A stretch of DNA of 64,000 nucleotides. Source: Bradyrhizobium guangxiense (GTDB lineage Bacteria; Pseudomonadota; Alphaproteobacteria; Rhizobiales; Xanthobacteraceae). Of this stretch, positions 9,129 through 18,234 are shown piece after piece. The notes beneath the pieces were generated by a model, which was given only the letters and a program-made list of their open reading frames with translations, had not been told where the DNA came from and did not search any database. The stretch's first letter is position 1, and the number at the start of each line of letters is the position of its first letter. The stretch spans positions 6,292,501 to 6,356,500 of the forward strand of contig NZ_CP022219.1 in the NCBI RefSeq assembly GCF_004114915.1, given 5' to 3'. The translations under genes were made by a program, and so were the position numbers.

Positions 9129-9323
9129 ATGGCTCAACCACTGCATCCGACGCATCCATTACAGGACAATTCGTCCACTGCCGGCCGGACGCCGTCCGTG
9201 CTGCTGTGGGCGGGAGCGGCGATCGGCGGGGGGCTCGTGCTCGGCGCGCTGGCGCTGTGGCTCCACTATGGCACGCAGATGTTCTTCGAAATGATCAGGG
9301 CCGGTTTCGCCGCCTGCTTCTGA
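9129..9323 (+). CDS. small single-pass membrane protein, 64 aa
   Basis: A short protein with one clear transmembrane segment (LLWAGAAIGGGLVLGALALW, about residues 26-45) and a polar N-terminus. The ATG at 9129 is preferred over the TTG four codons upstream. It ends 24 bp before the SCO gene and is probably cotranscribed with it. That suggests, without proving, a link to cytochrome oxidase or copper handling. The family is not recognised. Confidence 0.6.
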   Translation: MAQPLHPTHPLQDNSSTAGRTPSVLLWAGAAIGGGLVLGALALWLHYGTQMFFEMIRAGFAACF

Positions 9324-9347
9324 TCCGCGACAGGAAGTTTTCCGCTC

Positions 9348-9938
9348 ATGAGTTCCGCCACCCGTCCGCTGGTGATCGCGACCGCCTTCGCCGCAAGCCT
9401 CGTTGTCGGGCTCCTGATCATGTTCTGGGCCATGGGCGGGGTTAGCAAGGTGGCGCAGCCGGCCGCGATCGGCGGTCCGTTCCAGCTCACCGACCAGAAC
9501 GGCAAGGTCGTCACCGACAAGAGCCTCAAGGGCAAGCCGACCCTGATCTTCTTCGGCTACACGCATTGCCCCGACGTCTGCCCGACCTCGCTGTTCGAGA
9601 TCTCGGAAGTACTGCGCGCGATGGGCAAGGATGCCGACAAGGTCAATGCCATCTTTATCTCGGTCGATCCCGAGCGCGATACGCCGGCGACCATGAAGGA
9701 CTATCTGTCGAGCTTCGATCCGCACCTCGAGGGCCTGTCCGGCGATCCCGCCGAGACCGCCAAGGTCATCACCTCCTACCGGGTCTATGCCAAGAAGGTC
9801 CCGACCAAGGACGGCGACTACACCATGGACCACACCGCCCTGATCTACCTAATGGACCGCGAGGGGAGGTTCGTCTCGCCGTTCAACCTGAAGCGCACGC
9901 CGGAAGAGGCGGCGGCGGATTTGAAGAAGTATCTCTGA
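9348..9938 (+). CDS. SCO family protein (SCO1/SenC/PrrC)
   Basis: A membrane-anchored thioredoxin-fold copper chaperone or thiol reductase, used in CuA assembly of cytochrome c oxidase. A signal anchor covers residues 8-29. The copper-binding CxxxC is C74-P-D-V-C78, and the third ligand is H162 in 'MDHTALIYLMD'. The length of 196 aa is typical. No cytochrome oxidase genes are nearby, so it acts at a distance. The protein starts at ATG 9348. Confidence 0.93.
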   Translation: MSSATRPLVIATAFAASLVVGLLIMFWAMGGVSKVAQPAAIGGPFQLTDQNGKVVTDKSLKGKPTLIFFGYTHCPDVCPTSLFEISEVLRAMGKDADKVNAIFISVDPERDTPATMKDYLSSFDPHLEGLSGDPAETAKVITSYRVYAKKVPTKDGDYTMDHTALIYLMDREGRFVSPFNLKRTPEEAAADLKKYL

Positions 9939-10057
9939 GGGCCTCGCCCGGGCGGACACATCGTCATGGCCGGCCATGACGTCTGCGAGACCTTTACTGA
10001 GCCCACAATCGGCGCTCGCGTTCCCGGCGGGATGGTCTATAACGCCCTCCGATCCCA

Positions 10058-11017
10058 ATGAAATTCGTTCATTTCCGGCCGATGGCTCCATCGCAACAGG
10101 CGAAATCGTCCAAATCTGCCCGCGGCTTGCTGACAGGGCTGGCCGTCGGCGCCTGCCTGCTCATGGGCCTGCCCGGCGCCCGGGCCCAAGCTCCCGCCAA
10201 ACGGCCCCCGGCATCACCCCAGGCCACGCCGCAGGTCGCCCCCCAGGCCGCCCCGCAGGCCGTGCCCGGCTTCTGGGACCCGCGGCGGCGGCCGGAACGG
10301 CCGGACCTGTCGCGCCTGACCGTGATCCGCTTCCTGACCGAGACCGACTATCCGCCGTTCAACTACACCGGCGCCGACGGCAACCCGGCCGGCTTCAACG
10401 TCGATCTCGCCCGCAGCCTGTGCGAGGAGATCAAGGTCACCTGCACGGTGCAGATGCGTCGCTTCGAGACGCTGGTCGACGCGCTCTCCTCCAACCGGGG
10501 CGATGCCATCATCGCCTCGATGGCGGTGAGCCCGCAGCTGCGCGCCCGGGTCGACTTCACCGACCCCTATTACCGCGTGCCGGCGCGCTTCGCCTCGCGC
10601 AAGGACGCGGTGATGCCGGAAATCCGCCCCGAATACCTCGAAGGCAAGAAGGTCGGCGTCATCGCCGGCTCCGCGCACGAGGCCTATCTCAGGGCCATGT
10701 TCACCGACGCCGAGCTGCATCCCTATCCCAGTGACGACGCGATGCGCGCCGCCCTTCGCAAGGGCGAGGTCGACTTCATCTTCGGCGACGCCATCTCGCT
10801 CGCGTTCTGGATCAACGGCACCGATTCCAGCGATTGCTGCGCCTTCTCCGGCGGCCCCTTCGTCGAGAGCCGTTTCTTCGGCGAGGGCATCGGCATCGCA
10901 GTGCGCAAGGGCAACGACGTGCTGCGCCAAGCCCTGAACTGGGCGCTGTTCCGGGTCTGGGAGAAAGGCCGCTACACCGATCTGTGGCTGCGCTATTTCT
11001 CGGTGAGCCCGTTCTAA
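10058..11017 (+). CDS. transporter substrate-binding protein, amino-acid type (SBP_bac_3)
   Basis: A periplasmic binding protein of 319 aa. The signal peptide is long, with hydrophobic core GLLTGLAVGACLLMGLPG and cleavage near A45 (ARAQA). A Pro/Gln/Ala-rich linker follows. The binding domain opens with 'LTVIRFLTETDYPPFNY' and 'GFNVDLARSLCEEI', classic for the polar-amino-acid family. 'AIIASMAVSPQLRARVDFTDPYY' and 'KVGVIAGSAHEAY' are family blocks. Two adjacent Cys (SSDCCAFSGG) are unusual. No permease or ATPase is adjacent, so it works with a remote transporter or has a sensory role. The start could also be the Met at 10082. Confidence 0.88.
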   Translation: MKFVHFRPMAPSQQAKSSKSARGLLTGLAVGACLLMGLPGARAQAPAKRPPASPQATPQVAPQAAPQAVPGFWDPRRRPERPDLSRLTVIRFLTETDYPPFNYTGADGNPAGFNVDLARSLCEEIKVTCTVQMRRFETLVDALSSNRGDAIIASMAVSPQLRARVDFTDPYYRVPARFASRKDAVMPEIRPEYLEGKKVGVIAGSAHEAYLRAMFTDAELHPYPSDDAMRAALRKGEVDFIFGDAISLAFWINGTDSSDCCAFSGGPFVESRFFGEGIGIAVRKGNDVLRQALNWALFRVWEKGRYTDLWLRYFSVSPF

Positions 11018-11022
11018 TCATC

Positions 11023-11129
11023 GATCGTCATTCCTGGCGCGCGAAGCGCGAACTATGGTCGGCAGTTGCGCACCTGAGAATCTCGAGATTCCGGGTTCGA
11101 TGCTGGCGCATCGCCTCGGAATGACGATC
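11023..11129. repeat. 107-bp REP-like element with perfect 12-bp terminal inverted repeats
   Basis: The left end GATCGTCATTCC (11023-11034) and the right end GGAATGACGATC (11118-11129) are exact reverse complements. The interior has further palindromic parts (GCGCGCGAAGCGCG and GAATCTCGAGATTC). It fills most of the gap before lysS. The form matches dispersed Bradyrhizobium REP elements that begin with GTCATTCC. Confidence 0.75.
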
Positions 11130-11190
11130 AAGACCATTTTTGCATTCTGCCCGGAAATCGCTATTTTCCGCGGCCCGGAGGCCCTGCCTG

Positions 11191-12834
11191 ATGTCCGTTA
11201 TCGATCCCAATATGAGCCCGAGCGCCCTTCGCGCGCTCGCCGAACAATCCAGCGCCTGGCCGTTCGAGCAGGCGAAGGCCATTGTCGCGCGGCTGAAGAA
11301 GAGCCCGAAGGACGAGGTGCTGTTCGAGACCGGCTATGGGCCGTCGGGCCTGCCGCATATCGGCACGTTCGGCGAGGTCGCGCGCACCTCGATGGTGCGC
11401 CATGCCTTCCGCGTGCTCACTGAAGACAAGATCAAGACCCGCCTGCTCGCCTTCTCCGACGACATGGACGGTTTTCGGAAGGTGCCTGACAACGTCCCGA
11501 ACAAGGAGATGCTCGCGGAGCATCTCGGCAAGCCGCTGACCCGGGTGCCGGATCCGTTCTCCAACGAGCACCCCTCGTTCGGGCACCACAACAATGCGCG
11601 GCTGCGCGCCTTCCTCGATCATTTCGGCTTCGACTACGAATTCGCGAGCTCGACCGAGTACTACACGTCGGGCCGTTTCGACGCGACGCTGCTCAAGATG
11701 CTCGCCGCCTACGACAAGGTGATGGCGATCATCCTGCCGACGCTGGGGCCCGCCCGCCGCGCCACCTATTCGCCGTTCCTGCCGATCAGCAAGACCACCG
11801 GTATCGTGCTGCAGGTGCCGATGATCCGGCGCGACGTCGCGGCCGGCACGGTGACCTACGTCGACCCCGATACGAACCAGGAAGTCGAGACGCCGGTGAC
11901 CGGAGGCAACGTCAAGTGCCAGTGGAAGGCCGACTGGGCGATGCGTTGGGTCGCGCTCGGCGTCGACTACGAGATGGCCGGCAAGGACCTGATCGACTCG
12001 GTGAAGCTCTCGGGCGCAATTGCGAAAGCGCTCGGCGGCACGCCGCCCGAAGGCTTCAATTACGAGCTCTTCCTCGACGAGAAGGGCCAGAAGATCTCGA
12101 AGTCCAAGGGCAACGGCCTGACCATCGACGAATGGCTGCGCTACGCCTCGCCGGAATCGCTGTCGCTGTTCATGTATCGCGAGCCGAAGGCCGCCAAGCG
12201 GCTGTATTTCGACGTCATCCCGCGCAATGTCGACGACTACCAGCAGTTCATCGACGGGTTTGCCAGGCAGGACGGCAAGCAGCAGCTCGGCAATCCGGTC
12301 TGGCACATCCACAACGGCAAGCCGCCGAGGGTCGACATGCCCGTCACCTTCCAGCTGCTGCTGACCCTGGTGTCGTCGTCGAACGCGGAGAATGCCGAGA
12401 CGCTGTGGGGCTTCATCGGCCGCTACCGTCCCGGCGTGAGCCCGCAGACGCACCCCAAGCTCGATGCGATGGTGGGCTATGCCATCAACTATTACCGCGA
12501 CTTCGTGGCGCCGACGAAGCAGTTCCGCGTGCCCACCGACACCGAGCGCGCCGCACTCCAGGATCTGCGCGACGCGCTGTCGCAGCTGGCGCCGGACGCC
12601 TCGGCCGAGGACATCCAGAACGTCGTCTACGAGATCGGCCGCCGCGAGCCCTTCCTCGACCAGGTCAAGAAGGGCAAGGACGGCCGCCCCGGCGTCACGC
12701 TGGACTGGTTCAACATGCTCTACCAGGTCCTGCTCGGCCAGGAGAAGGGCCCTCGCTTCGGCTCCTTCGTCGCAGTCTATGGCGTGCAGAACGCGGTCAA
12801 CATGATCGACGGCGCGCTGGCGCGGTCAGCGTAA
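11191..12834 (+). CDS. lysS: lysine--tRNA ligase, class I
   Basis: Charges tRNA-Lys with lysine. This is the archaeal-type class I enzyme used by many alphaproteobacteria in place of the class II LysRS. The HIGH-like signature is P-H-I-G-T-F at residues 55-60 and the KMSKS signature is K-I-S-K-S-K at 301-306. The length of 547 aa is normal. The ATG at 11191 is preferred because the preceding 17 codons lie in the REP/leader DNA and because '[19 protein letters not shown]' is the expected N-terminus. Confidence 0.95.
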   Translation: MSVIDPNMSPSALRALAEQSSAWPFEQAKAIVARLKKSPKDEVLFETGYGPSGLPHIGTFGEVARTSMVRHAFRVLTEDKIKTRLLAFSDDMDGFRKVPDNVPNKEMLAEHLGKPLTRVPDPFSNEHPSFGHHNNARLRAFLDHFGFDYEFASSTEYYTSGRFDATLLKMLAAYDKVMAIILPTLGPARRATYSPFLPISKTTGIVLQVPMIRRDVAAGTVTYVDPDTNQEVETPVTGGNVKCQWKADWAMRWVALGVDYEMAGKDLIDSVKLSGAIAKALGGTPPEGFNYELFLDEKGQKISKSKGNGLTIDEWLRYASPESLSLFMYREPKAAKRLYFDVIPRNVDDYQQFIDGFARQDGKQQLGNPVWHIHNGKPPRVDMPVTFQLLLTLVSSSNAENAETLWGFIGRYRPGVSPQTHPKLDAMVGYAINYYRDFVAPTKQFRVPTDTERAALQDLRDALSQLAPDASAEDIQNVVYEIGRREPFLDQVKKGKDGRPGVTLDWFNMLYQVLLGQEKGPRFGSFVAVYGVQNAVNMIDGALARSA

Positions 12835-12856
12835 TGCTGTAGCCCTCGGCTCCCGC

Positions 12857-13612
12857 TCAGATCGAGCGCAGCACATAGCGCCTGTTGTCCTTCTGCACCG
12901 GGCGCGCATTCATCGGGTAGAGCTTTGCGAAGGCGGCGACATCTGCGGCCGAGACCTGGATCGGGGTGGTCAGCAGCAGCCATTCCACTACTTCCGAGCA
13001 GGGCGGCGTCGTCAACGAGCCAGGATAGCGGAAGTAGCTGAGCCGCGGGGGCAGCATGCCGTGCGGATCGATGCCCGCATCCACCTTCACGGCGGGCCCT
13101 TCGGCCGTGGGCATGGTCTTGACGACCTGGCCGAAGGCCGGATTCGGCCTGCCCTCGGCCATCAGCACCCCGACCACGGCGAGCCCGCCGGCCTCGTTGC
13201 GATGGACGAAATGCGCCTCCATCGGAAAATTCTTGCCGCCGATCATGTGCTCGCTCGGGCGGTGGAAGTGCTCCTGAAGCAGCTTGTACTTGACGTCGCC
13301 GAGCATCAACGTGCTGCCTTCGGCGAAGTTGAGCTGGATGGTGTGCCCGTTGTTGACGATGGTGTCGGCGCTCTTGCCCCAGTTCAGCTTCAGAACCGGC
13401 AATTGCGACTTGATCGTCGCCTCGATGTCGATCGGCGATTGCTGCAGGCCGACCGCGCAGGCCTTGTTGGCCGCGTCGAGATCGCCCCATTTGGCCGGAC
13501 CGCCGGCGCCTTCATAGCTCCAATGCGCGCCTTCCGCAGCGAAAGCCGGCTTGCACAGCGGACAAAGCGCGAGACCTGCCAGGGCCTTCAATGCGTGACG
13601 GCGATTCATCAT
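12857..13612 (-). CDS. alpha-class carbonic anhydrase, exported
   Basis: Periplasmic zinc enzyme interconverting CO2 and bicarbonate. The N-terminus 'MMNRRHALKALAGLAL' is a twin-arginine-like signal ending near A26. Zinc ligands are H115 and H117 (QEHFHRPSEH) and H134 (EAHFVH). 'QSPIDIEA' at about 58-65 is a family signature. The C-terminal block 'YRYPGSLTTPPCSE' contains the Thr-Thr substrate gate. The length of 251 aa is standard. It converges on lysS and has only 22 bp between stops. Confidence 0.95.
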   Translation of the reverse strand: MMNRRHALKALAGLALCPLCKPAFAAEGAHWSYEGAGGPAKWGDLDAANKACAVGLQQSPIDIEATIKSQLPVLKLNWGKSADTIVNNGHTIQLNFAEGSTLMLGDVKYKLLQEHFHRPSEHMIGGKNFPMEAHFVHRNEAGGLAVVGVLMAEGRPNPAFGQVVKTMPTAEGPAVKVDAGIDPHGMLPPRLSYFRYPGSLTTPPCSEVVEWLLLTTPIQVSAADVAAFAKLYPMNARPVQKDNRRYVLRSI

Positions 13613-13738
13613 ATCCCCCCAGGATGAATTGATTCGGCAATATCGGCCGCAACCTATGCGAGAGCGGCCGTGAGTCGCAATGGCGATCGGGATGAAACGC
13701 GGCCCGCAGGAATGCGGCGGGGTACGACGCCGTTAAGG

Positions 13739-14392
13739 TCACTGGCTCCTCCACACGATGCGCGCCATCCACGCCACCTCGTCGACCGCCATGGTGCCCC
13801 CGGCCTGTGATGCATCGAGCAACTGCAGCTCCACGGCCTTCGCGGTGCGGCGCCTCAGCGTGGCGAGCGTCACCTCGCCCGCCTTGCTTCTCACCACCAC
13901 GCGATCGCCTTTGCGGATCGGCGCCCCGGGCGACACCAGGACGATATCGCCGTCGCGATAGACAGGGGCAAACGCATCGCCGGAAATCTCCAGCGCAAAA
14001 GTGTGGCTGTCCTCCGTGGCGGGAAGCGCGGTTTCGGTCCAGCCCTTGCCGGAGGGAAAGCCAGACTCGTCGAAAGCCCCGCTCGCACCGGCAAGTGCCA
14101 AGCCGAGCAGCGGGACCGAGCGGCCGTCGCCTGCGTCATCATCGATCAGCCTTGCAAAGCTGTCGATCGAGGAGTCGGTCGCCGCCAGCGCCTTTGCGAT
14201 CGATTCGGTCGAAGGCCAGCGCTCGCGACCGTCCGAGGTGACGCGCTTGGACCTGTTGAAGGTGGTGGGATCGAGCCCGGCCCGCTTGGCAAGGCCGGAC
14301 GGCGACAGACCGGCGCGCGCCGCCAGCCGATCCAGCGCGACCCAGATCTGGTCGTGGGTGAGCATCCTCTGCGCTTTGGCCTGTCTGACCAT
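13739..14392 (-). CDS. HTH regulator with S24/LexA-like C-terminal domain lacking the catalytic Ser-Lys pair
   Basis: A repressor-type protein: an N-terminal HTH ('LAKRAGLDPTTFNRSKR') followed by a LexA/CI-like dimerisation domain ('FALEISGDAFAPVYRDGDIVLV', 'GDRVVVRSKAGEVTLATL'). Compared by eye with LexA, the catalytic Ser (G-x-S-M) is replaced by Ala in G-D-A-F, and the catalytic Lys (VTVKRL) by Ala in VTLATL. It should therefore not cleave itself, although an Ala-Gly pair remains in the linker. The start may be the ATG at 14392 or at 14365; neither has a strong ribosome site. The target is unknown. Confidence 0.8.
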   Translation of the reverse strand: MVRQAKAQRMLTHDQIWVALDRLAARAGLSPSGLAKRAGLDPTTFNRSKRVTSDGRERWPSTESIAKALAATDSSIDSFARLIDDDAGDGRSVPLLGLALAGASGAFDESGFPSGKGWTETALPATEDSHTFALEISGDAFAPVYRDGDIVLVSPGAPIRKGDRVVVRSKAGEVTLATLRRRTAKAVELQLLDASQAGGTMAVDEVAWMARIVWRSQ

Positions 14393-14429
14393 GGAAGGTC
14401 CAGCCCGTCGCAACTCAGGAAAACTGTCC

Positions 14430-14580
14430 TCAAATCAACCGGTTTTCCGGTTTTCACGCAAGAGGCTGCGGGAGGCCGCATTTTCAAGCGAGGCGGGTAC
14501 CGGTTCGCGCCAGGAAAACGCGTGAAAACAGCAATCTGGCGCTCCGTTTCGATTTCATCGGAACGGAAACGGCTCTAGGC
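14430..14580. repeat. intergenic palindromic repeat element
   Basis: Contains 'accggttttccggttttca', 'accggttcgcgccagg' and an end resembling 'catcggaacggaaacggctctag'. The last string is a familiar terminus of Bradyrhizobium dispersed repeats. It sits between the S24-like regulator and the DUF952 gene, which face away from each other. Promoters for both must lie within or beside it. Copy number cannot be judged from one window. Confidence 0.5.
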
Positions 14581-14687
14581 CTTGAGTTCGGCAGGGGCGG
14601 CCTTTACGGTCGCGCCCGGGTTTTTGAGGACCCGCAACAGACGAAAAAACCCAAAAGACTCAAAGAGCAAACAGGGCTGCGCAAGCG

Positions 14688-15032
14688 GTGGTCAAGATCT
14701 ACAAAATCTGTCCGGCTTCGGCCTGGCGCGAAGCGGAACGACAGGGTGTCTACCGGGGCAGCGCGGACGACGCGCGCGACGGTTTCATCCATTTCTCGAC
14801 CGCCGCCCAGGTTCCCGAGACCCTGCGCAAGCACTATTTCGGCCAGCGCGCATTGTTCCTGATCGAGATTGACGGCGAGGCGTTCGGCAGCGAGCTGCGC
14901 TGGGAGCGCTCGCGCAACGACGAGCTGTTTCCACATCTCTATGGCGAGCTCGATCTCGGCGCTGTCATCGCGGTGATCAACCTCAACATCCGCTCCGACG
15001 GCGGCCACGATGTTCCGGAGCTGCTGCCGTGA
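14688..15032 (+). CDS. DUF952 domain-containing protein
   Basis: A 114-residue DUF952 protein, beginning at GTG ('VKIYKICPASAWREAE'). The family blocks 'DGFIHFSTAAQVPETLRKHY' and 'LRWERSRNDELFPHLYGEL' are intact. DUF952 proteins are small, ADP-ribosyltransferase-like in fold, and of unknown role. The stop codon overlaps the pyrD start by 4 nt (GTGA), so translation is coupled. Confidence 0.9.
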   Translation: MVKIYKICPASAWREAERQGVYRGSADDARDGFIHFSTAAQVPETLRKHYFGQRALFLIEIDGEAFGSELRWERSRNDELFPHLYGELDLGAVIAVINLNIRSDGGHDVPELLP

Positions 15033-16126
15033 TCCGCGCTTTCGACGCCTTCTCGCTGCCGGTGCTGCGCTGGCTCGATCCCGAAGACGCGCATCGCCTC
15101 GCGATCCAGGGCCTGCGCTTCCTGCCGCCGGTCAAGCCGCGCGCCGACGATCCCAAACTCGCCATGCGCGCCTTCGGGCTGAACTTTCCTAATCCGATCG
15201 GCATGGCCGCTGGCTTCGACAAGAGCGCGGAGGTGCCGGACGCGCTGTTGCGGCTCCGCTTCGGCTTCGTCGAGATCGGCACGGTGACGCCGAGACCGCA
15301 GGAAGGCAATCCGCGGCCGCGGCTGTTCCGGCTCGAGCGCGACGAGGCCGTCATCAACCGCATGGGCTTCAACAATGACGGCGCGGACGCCGCACTGCGC
15401 CGGCTTGCCGCGCGCGCGCAGCACGGCGGCATCGTCGGCGTCAATGTCGGCGCCAACAAGGATTCAGCCGATCGCGTCGCCGATTACGTCAAGCTGATCG
15501 AGACCTTTGCGCCGGTCGCGAGCTACTTTACCGTCAACGTCTCCTCGCCGAACACGCCGGGTCTGCGCAATTTGCAGGAAGGCGCGCTGCTCGACGATCT
15601 CCTCGCGCGGGTGATCGACGCGCGCGAACGGGTGCGGCAGAAGGCCGGCGACACGCCGGTGCTGCTCAAGATCGCGCCTGATCTCAGTCTCGCCCAGCTC
15701 GACGACGTCGTGCAGGTCGCCCGCTCGCGCCGGGTCGACGGCATGATCGTGTCGAACACGACGATCGCGCGGCCGAGCACGCTGCGGGAGCAGATGCGAG
15801 CCAAAGAGCAAGGCGGCCTGTCCGGCCGGCCGCTGTTTCGCCTGTCGACGCGGATGGTCGCGGAGACCTATGTGCGCGTCGAGGGCGCGTTCCCGCTGAT
15901 CGGCGTCGGCGGGGTGGATTCCGGCGGTGCCGCGCTGACCAAGATCCGCGCAGGCGCGAGCCTGATCCAGCTCTATTCGTCGCTGGTCTACAAGGGCCTC
16001 GGCCTCGTCGACGAGATCAAGCGCGACCTCACCTCGACGCTGCTCCGCACCGGGCGGGATTCACTGTCCGAGATCGTCGGCGCAGATGCCGCGACCCTGA
16101 CGGCGGAAGACTGGCCGGGGGTGTAG
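15029..16126 (+). CDS. pyrD: quinone-dependent dihydroorotate dehydrogenase (class 2)
   Basis: Oxidises dihydroorotate to orotate in pyrimidine synthesis, passing electrons to membrane quinone. The enzyme is 365 aa with the class 2 N-terminal helices ('IRAFDAFSLPVLRWLDPEDAHRLAI'). FMN and substrate blocks are 'NPIGMAAGFDKSAEV', 'NRMGFNNDGA', the S-S-P-N-T-P-G loop at 172-178 with the class 2 catalytic Ser, and 'GVGGVDSGGAALTKIRAGASLIQLYSSLVY' for FMN phosphate. GTG start overlaps the DUF952 stop. Confidence 0.96.
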   Translation: MIRAFDAFSLPVLRWLDPEDAHRLAIQGLRFLPPVKPRADDPKLAMRAFGLNFPNPIGMAAGFDKSAEVPDALLRLRFGFVEIGTVTPRPQEGNPRPRLFRLERDEAVINRMGFNNDGADAALRRLAARAQHGGIVGVNVGANKDSADRVADYVKLIETFAPVASYFTVNVSSPNTPGLRNLQEGALLDDLLARVIDARERVRQKAGDTPVLLKIAPDLSLAQLDDVVQVARSRRVDGMIVSNTTIARPSTLREQMRAKEQGGLSGRPLFRLSTRMVAETYVRVEGAFPLIGVGGVDSGGAALTKIRAGASLIQLYSSLVYKGLGLVDEIKRDLTSTLLRTGRDSLSEIVGADAATLTAEDWPGV

Positions 16127-16150
16127 CGAAGCCCTCGTAGCCCGGATGGT

Positions 16151-17476
16151 TTACGGTTTCGGGAACGTCGCCTTGAACTGGGCCGGATAGCGCGCGGCCT
16201 GCAAGCCGCCGCGCGAGAGATAAGAGGCCATCAGCGCGCACCACAGTCCGGCATTGCCGAGCGATTGCAGCGCCCACCAGGTGACGAGGAAGATCCCCAG
16301 CGAGGCCAGCATCAGATTGCGCATCTCGCGCGCCCAGGTCGCGCCGATATAGATCCCGTCGAACCCGAAGGCGAACACGCCGGGGATCGGCGCGAGCACG
16401 ACGAACGGCAGGAATTCGCGCGCGGCGCGGCGGACGTCCTCGCTCGCCGTCATGAAATCGATCAGCGCCGGCCCGAACAGCGCGAACAGCACGGCGACGA
16501 CGATGGCGAAGCCGAGCCCCCAGAGCAGCACCAGCCGGGTCGAATCGGCAAAGCCTTTTGCATCGCGTGCGCCGAGGGTGCGGCCGCAAAGCTGCTGGGC
16601 TGCGTTGGCAAGACCGTCGAGGAAGAACGCGCTGACCAGCAGGAAATTGTTGAGCACGGAGTTGGCGGCCAGCGTGACGTCGCCGGCCTGCGCGCCTTTA
16701 GCGGTGAAGAACAGGAACACGGTGATCAGCGCCGCCGTGCGGATCATGATGTCGGAATTCACCGCCAGCATCCGCAACAGCTTGTCGCGGTCGAGCAGCG
16801 TCGCATACGGCACGGCGAAGCCGCCATCGGCATAATGGCGGCAGACGATCACGCCGAGCGCGAACCCGATCGCTTCCGACACCAGCGCGGCGATCGCGGC
16901 ACCGGCAATGCCGGCGTCGTAGACCAGCACCAGCAGGATCGTCGCCGCCATGTTGACGAGATTGATCACGACCTGAAGCAGTAGCGCTGAATTGGCGCGC
17001 GCCCGGCCGATCAGCCAACCGAGGATGACGTAATTGGCGAGCGCGAAGGGCGACGACCAGATCCGGATCGTGAAGTAGGTCTTCGCAGCCTGCGTCACCC
17101 CCACACTGCCGCCCATGAGCTCGAACAGCACCGCGGCCAGCGGCAGTTGCAGGACGATCAGCGCGGCGCCGATCAGAGCAGCAACGATGAAGCCCCGCGC
17201 CAGGATCGCGGTCGGCTCGCCCTTGTCACCTGCGCCCAGCGACTGCGCGGTGAAGGCGAGCGTGCTCATCCGCAGGAAGCCGAACAGCCAGAACAGGCAG
17301 TCGAAGATGATCGACGCGATCGCGACGCCGCCGAGCAGCGCAGCATCGTCGAGCCGTCCGATCGCCGTGGTCGAGACCACGCCGATCAGCGGCGTGGTCA
17401 GATTCGCGACCATCGCAGGACCTGCGATCGCGAACACGTCGCGTGAGCCAACCCTGGGATGGACGGGCGCGTGCAT
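16151..17476 (-). CDS. MATE family efflux transporter (DinF-like)
   Basis: A 441-residue inner-membrane exporter with the 12-helix MATE pattern. It opens with 'DVFAIAGPAMVANLTTPLIGVVSTTAIGRLDDAALLGGVAI', the DinF-type N-terminus. MATE proteins exchange Na+ or H+ for cationic or other substrates; the substrate here is unknown. It begins 3 bp after the MBL hydrolase stop and is presumably in one transcript with it and with the DUF6460 gene. Confidence 0.93.
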   Translation of the reverse strand: MHAPVHPRVGSRDVFAIAGPAMVANLTTPLIGVVSTTAIGRLDDAALLGGVAIASIIFDCLFWLFGFLRMSTLAFTAQSLGAGDKGEPTAILARGFIVAALIGAALIVLQLPLAAVLFELMGGSVGVTQAAKTYFTIRIWSSPFALANYVILGWLIGRARANSALLLQVVINLVNMAATILLVLVYDAGIAGAAIAALVSEAIGFALGVIVCRHYADGGFAVPYATLLDRDKLLRMLAVNSDIMIRTAALITVFLFFTAKGAQAGDVTLAANSVLNNFLLVSAFFLDGLANAAQQLCGRTLGARDAKGFADSTRLVLLWGLGFAIVVAVLFALFGPALIDFMTASEDVRRAAREFLPFVVLAPIPGVFAFGFDGIYIGATWAREMRNLMLASLGIFLVTWWALQSLGNAGLWCALMASYLSRGGLQAARYPAQFKATFPKP

Positions 17477-17478
17477 GG

Positions 17479-18213
17479 TCAGAACACGACGACCATGCCG
17501 TCCTCGGCCGCCATGTAGGGCAGCGTGTCGAGACGCGCCAGCATGTCGTCGCTCATATGGGTGAGGACGAGGCGCTTTGCGCCGATGTCGGGCAGATGCT
17601 GTTCCAAGGTCTTCAGGCTGAGATGGTTCTTGACCACCTTCTCGTACATATAGGCCTCAGCAATGAAAAGGTCGGCGCCATGCGCCAGCGGAATGAGCGT
17701 CTCCGTCCATTCCGTATCGGCGCTGTAGGCGAGCGTGCGGCCCTCGGCCTCGACGCGGTAGGCCAGGAAGGGGCCGCCGGATTCGCCGTGCACCACTGGG
17801 TAGGGCGTCACCGTCACGGTGCCGAAAGCCCGGCTTTGCTCGGGTGCGAGCTCGACGACATCAAGTTCGAAGCGCTGCTTCGTCTTGGAGGAGTGCTCGA
17901 ACAGAACCTCCATCCCCTCGCGCAGCCGCCGCTCGATACCTTGCGGGCCCGCGATCGTCAGCGGCCGCGTCCGCCGCGAGAATTGCGCGTCGAGCAGGAC
18001 GAACGGCAGGCCGGCGAAATGATCACCGTGGAAATGCGTGATCAGGATGAGGTCGATCTCGTTGCGGTCGACCTCCAGCCGCTTCAGCGCCGGCAAAGCC
18101 GACGCGCCGCAATCGATCAGGAAGTTGGCCTGGCGCCCCACGACGTGAAAGCAGGTGTTGAGCCTGCCGCCGGAGCCGAAAGCATCGCCGCAGCCGACAA
18201 AGCGCAATTGCAT
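17479..18213 (-). CDS. MBL-fold metallo-hydrolase, RNase Z-like
   Basis: A 244-residue metallo-beta-lactamase-fold hydrolase. The zinc motif is H60-F-H62-G-D64-H65, followed by 'VVHGESGGPFLAYRVEAEG' and 'YSADTEWTETLIPLAHGADLFIAEA' with the third and fourth ligand regions. The C-terminal 'KRLVLTHMSDDML' His is also in place. It resembles RNase Z but is shorter, so tRNA 3' processing is not assured. It lies 21 bp downstream of the DUF6460 gene. Confidence 0.9.
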   Translation of the reverse strand: MQLRFVGCGDAFGSGGRLNTCFHVVGRQANFLIDCGASALPALKRLEVDRNEIDLILITHFHGDHFAGLPFVLLDAQFSRRTRPLTIAGPQGIERRLREGMEVLFEHSSKTKQRFELDVVELAPEQSRAFGTVTVTPYPVVHGESGGPFLAYRVEAEGRTLAYSADTEWTETLIPLAHGADLFIAEAYMYEKVVKNHLSLKTLEQHLPDIGAKRLVLTHMSDDMLARLDTLPYMAAEDGMVVVF

Positions 18214-18234
18214 TGGCTGCGAACTCCCGAATCC

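Noticed and set aside
11161..12453. 430-residue open frame on the minus strand opposite lysS
   Set aside because: It is antisense to a class I LysRS with HIGH- and KMSKS-type motifs.
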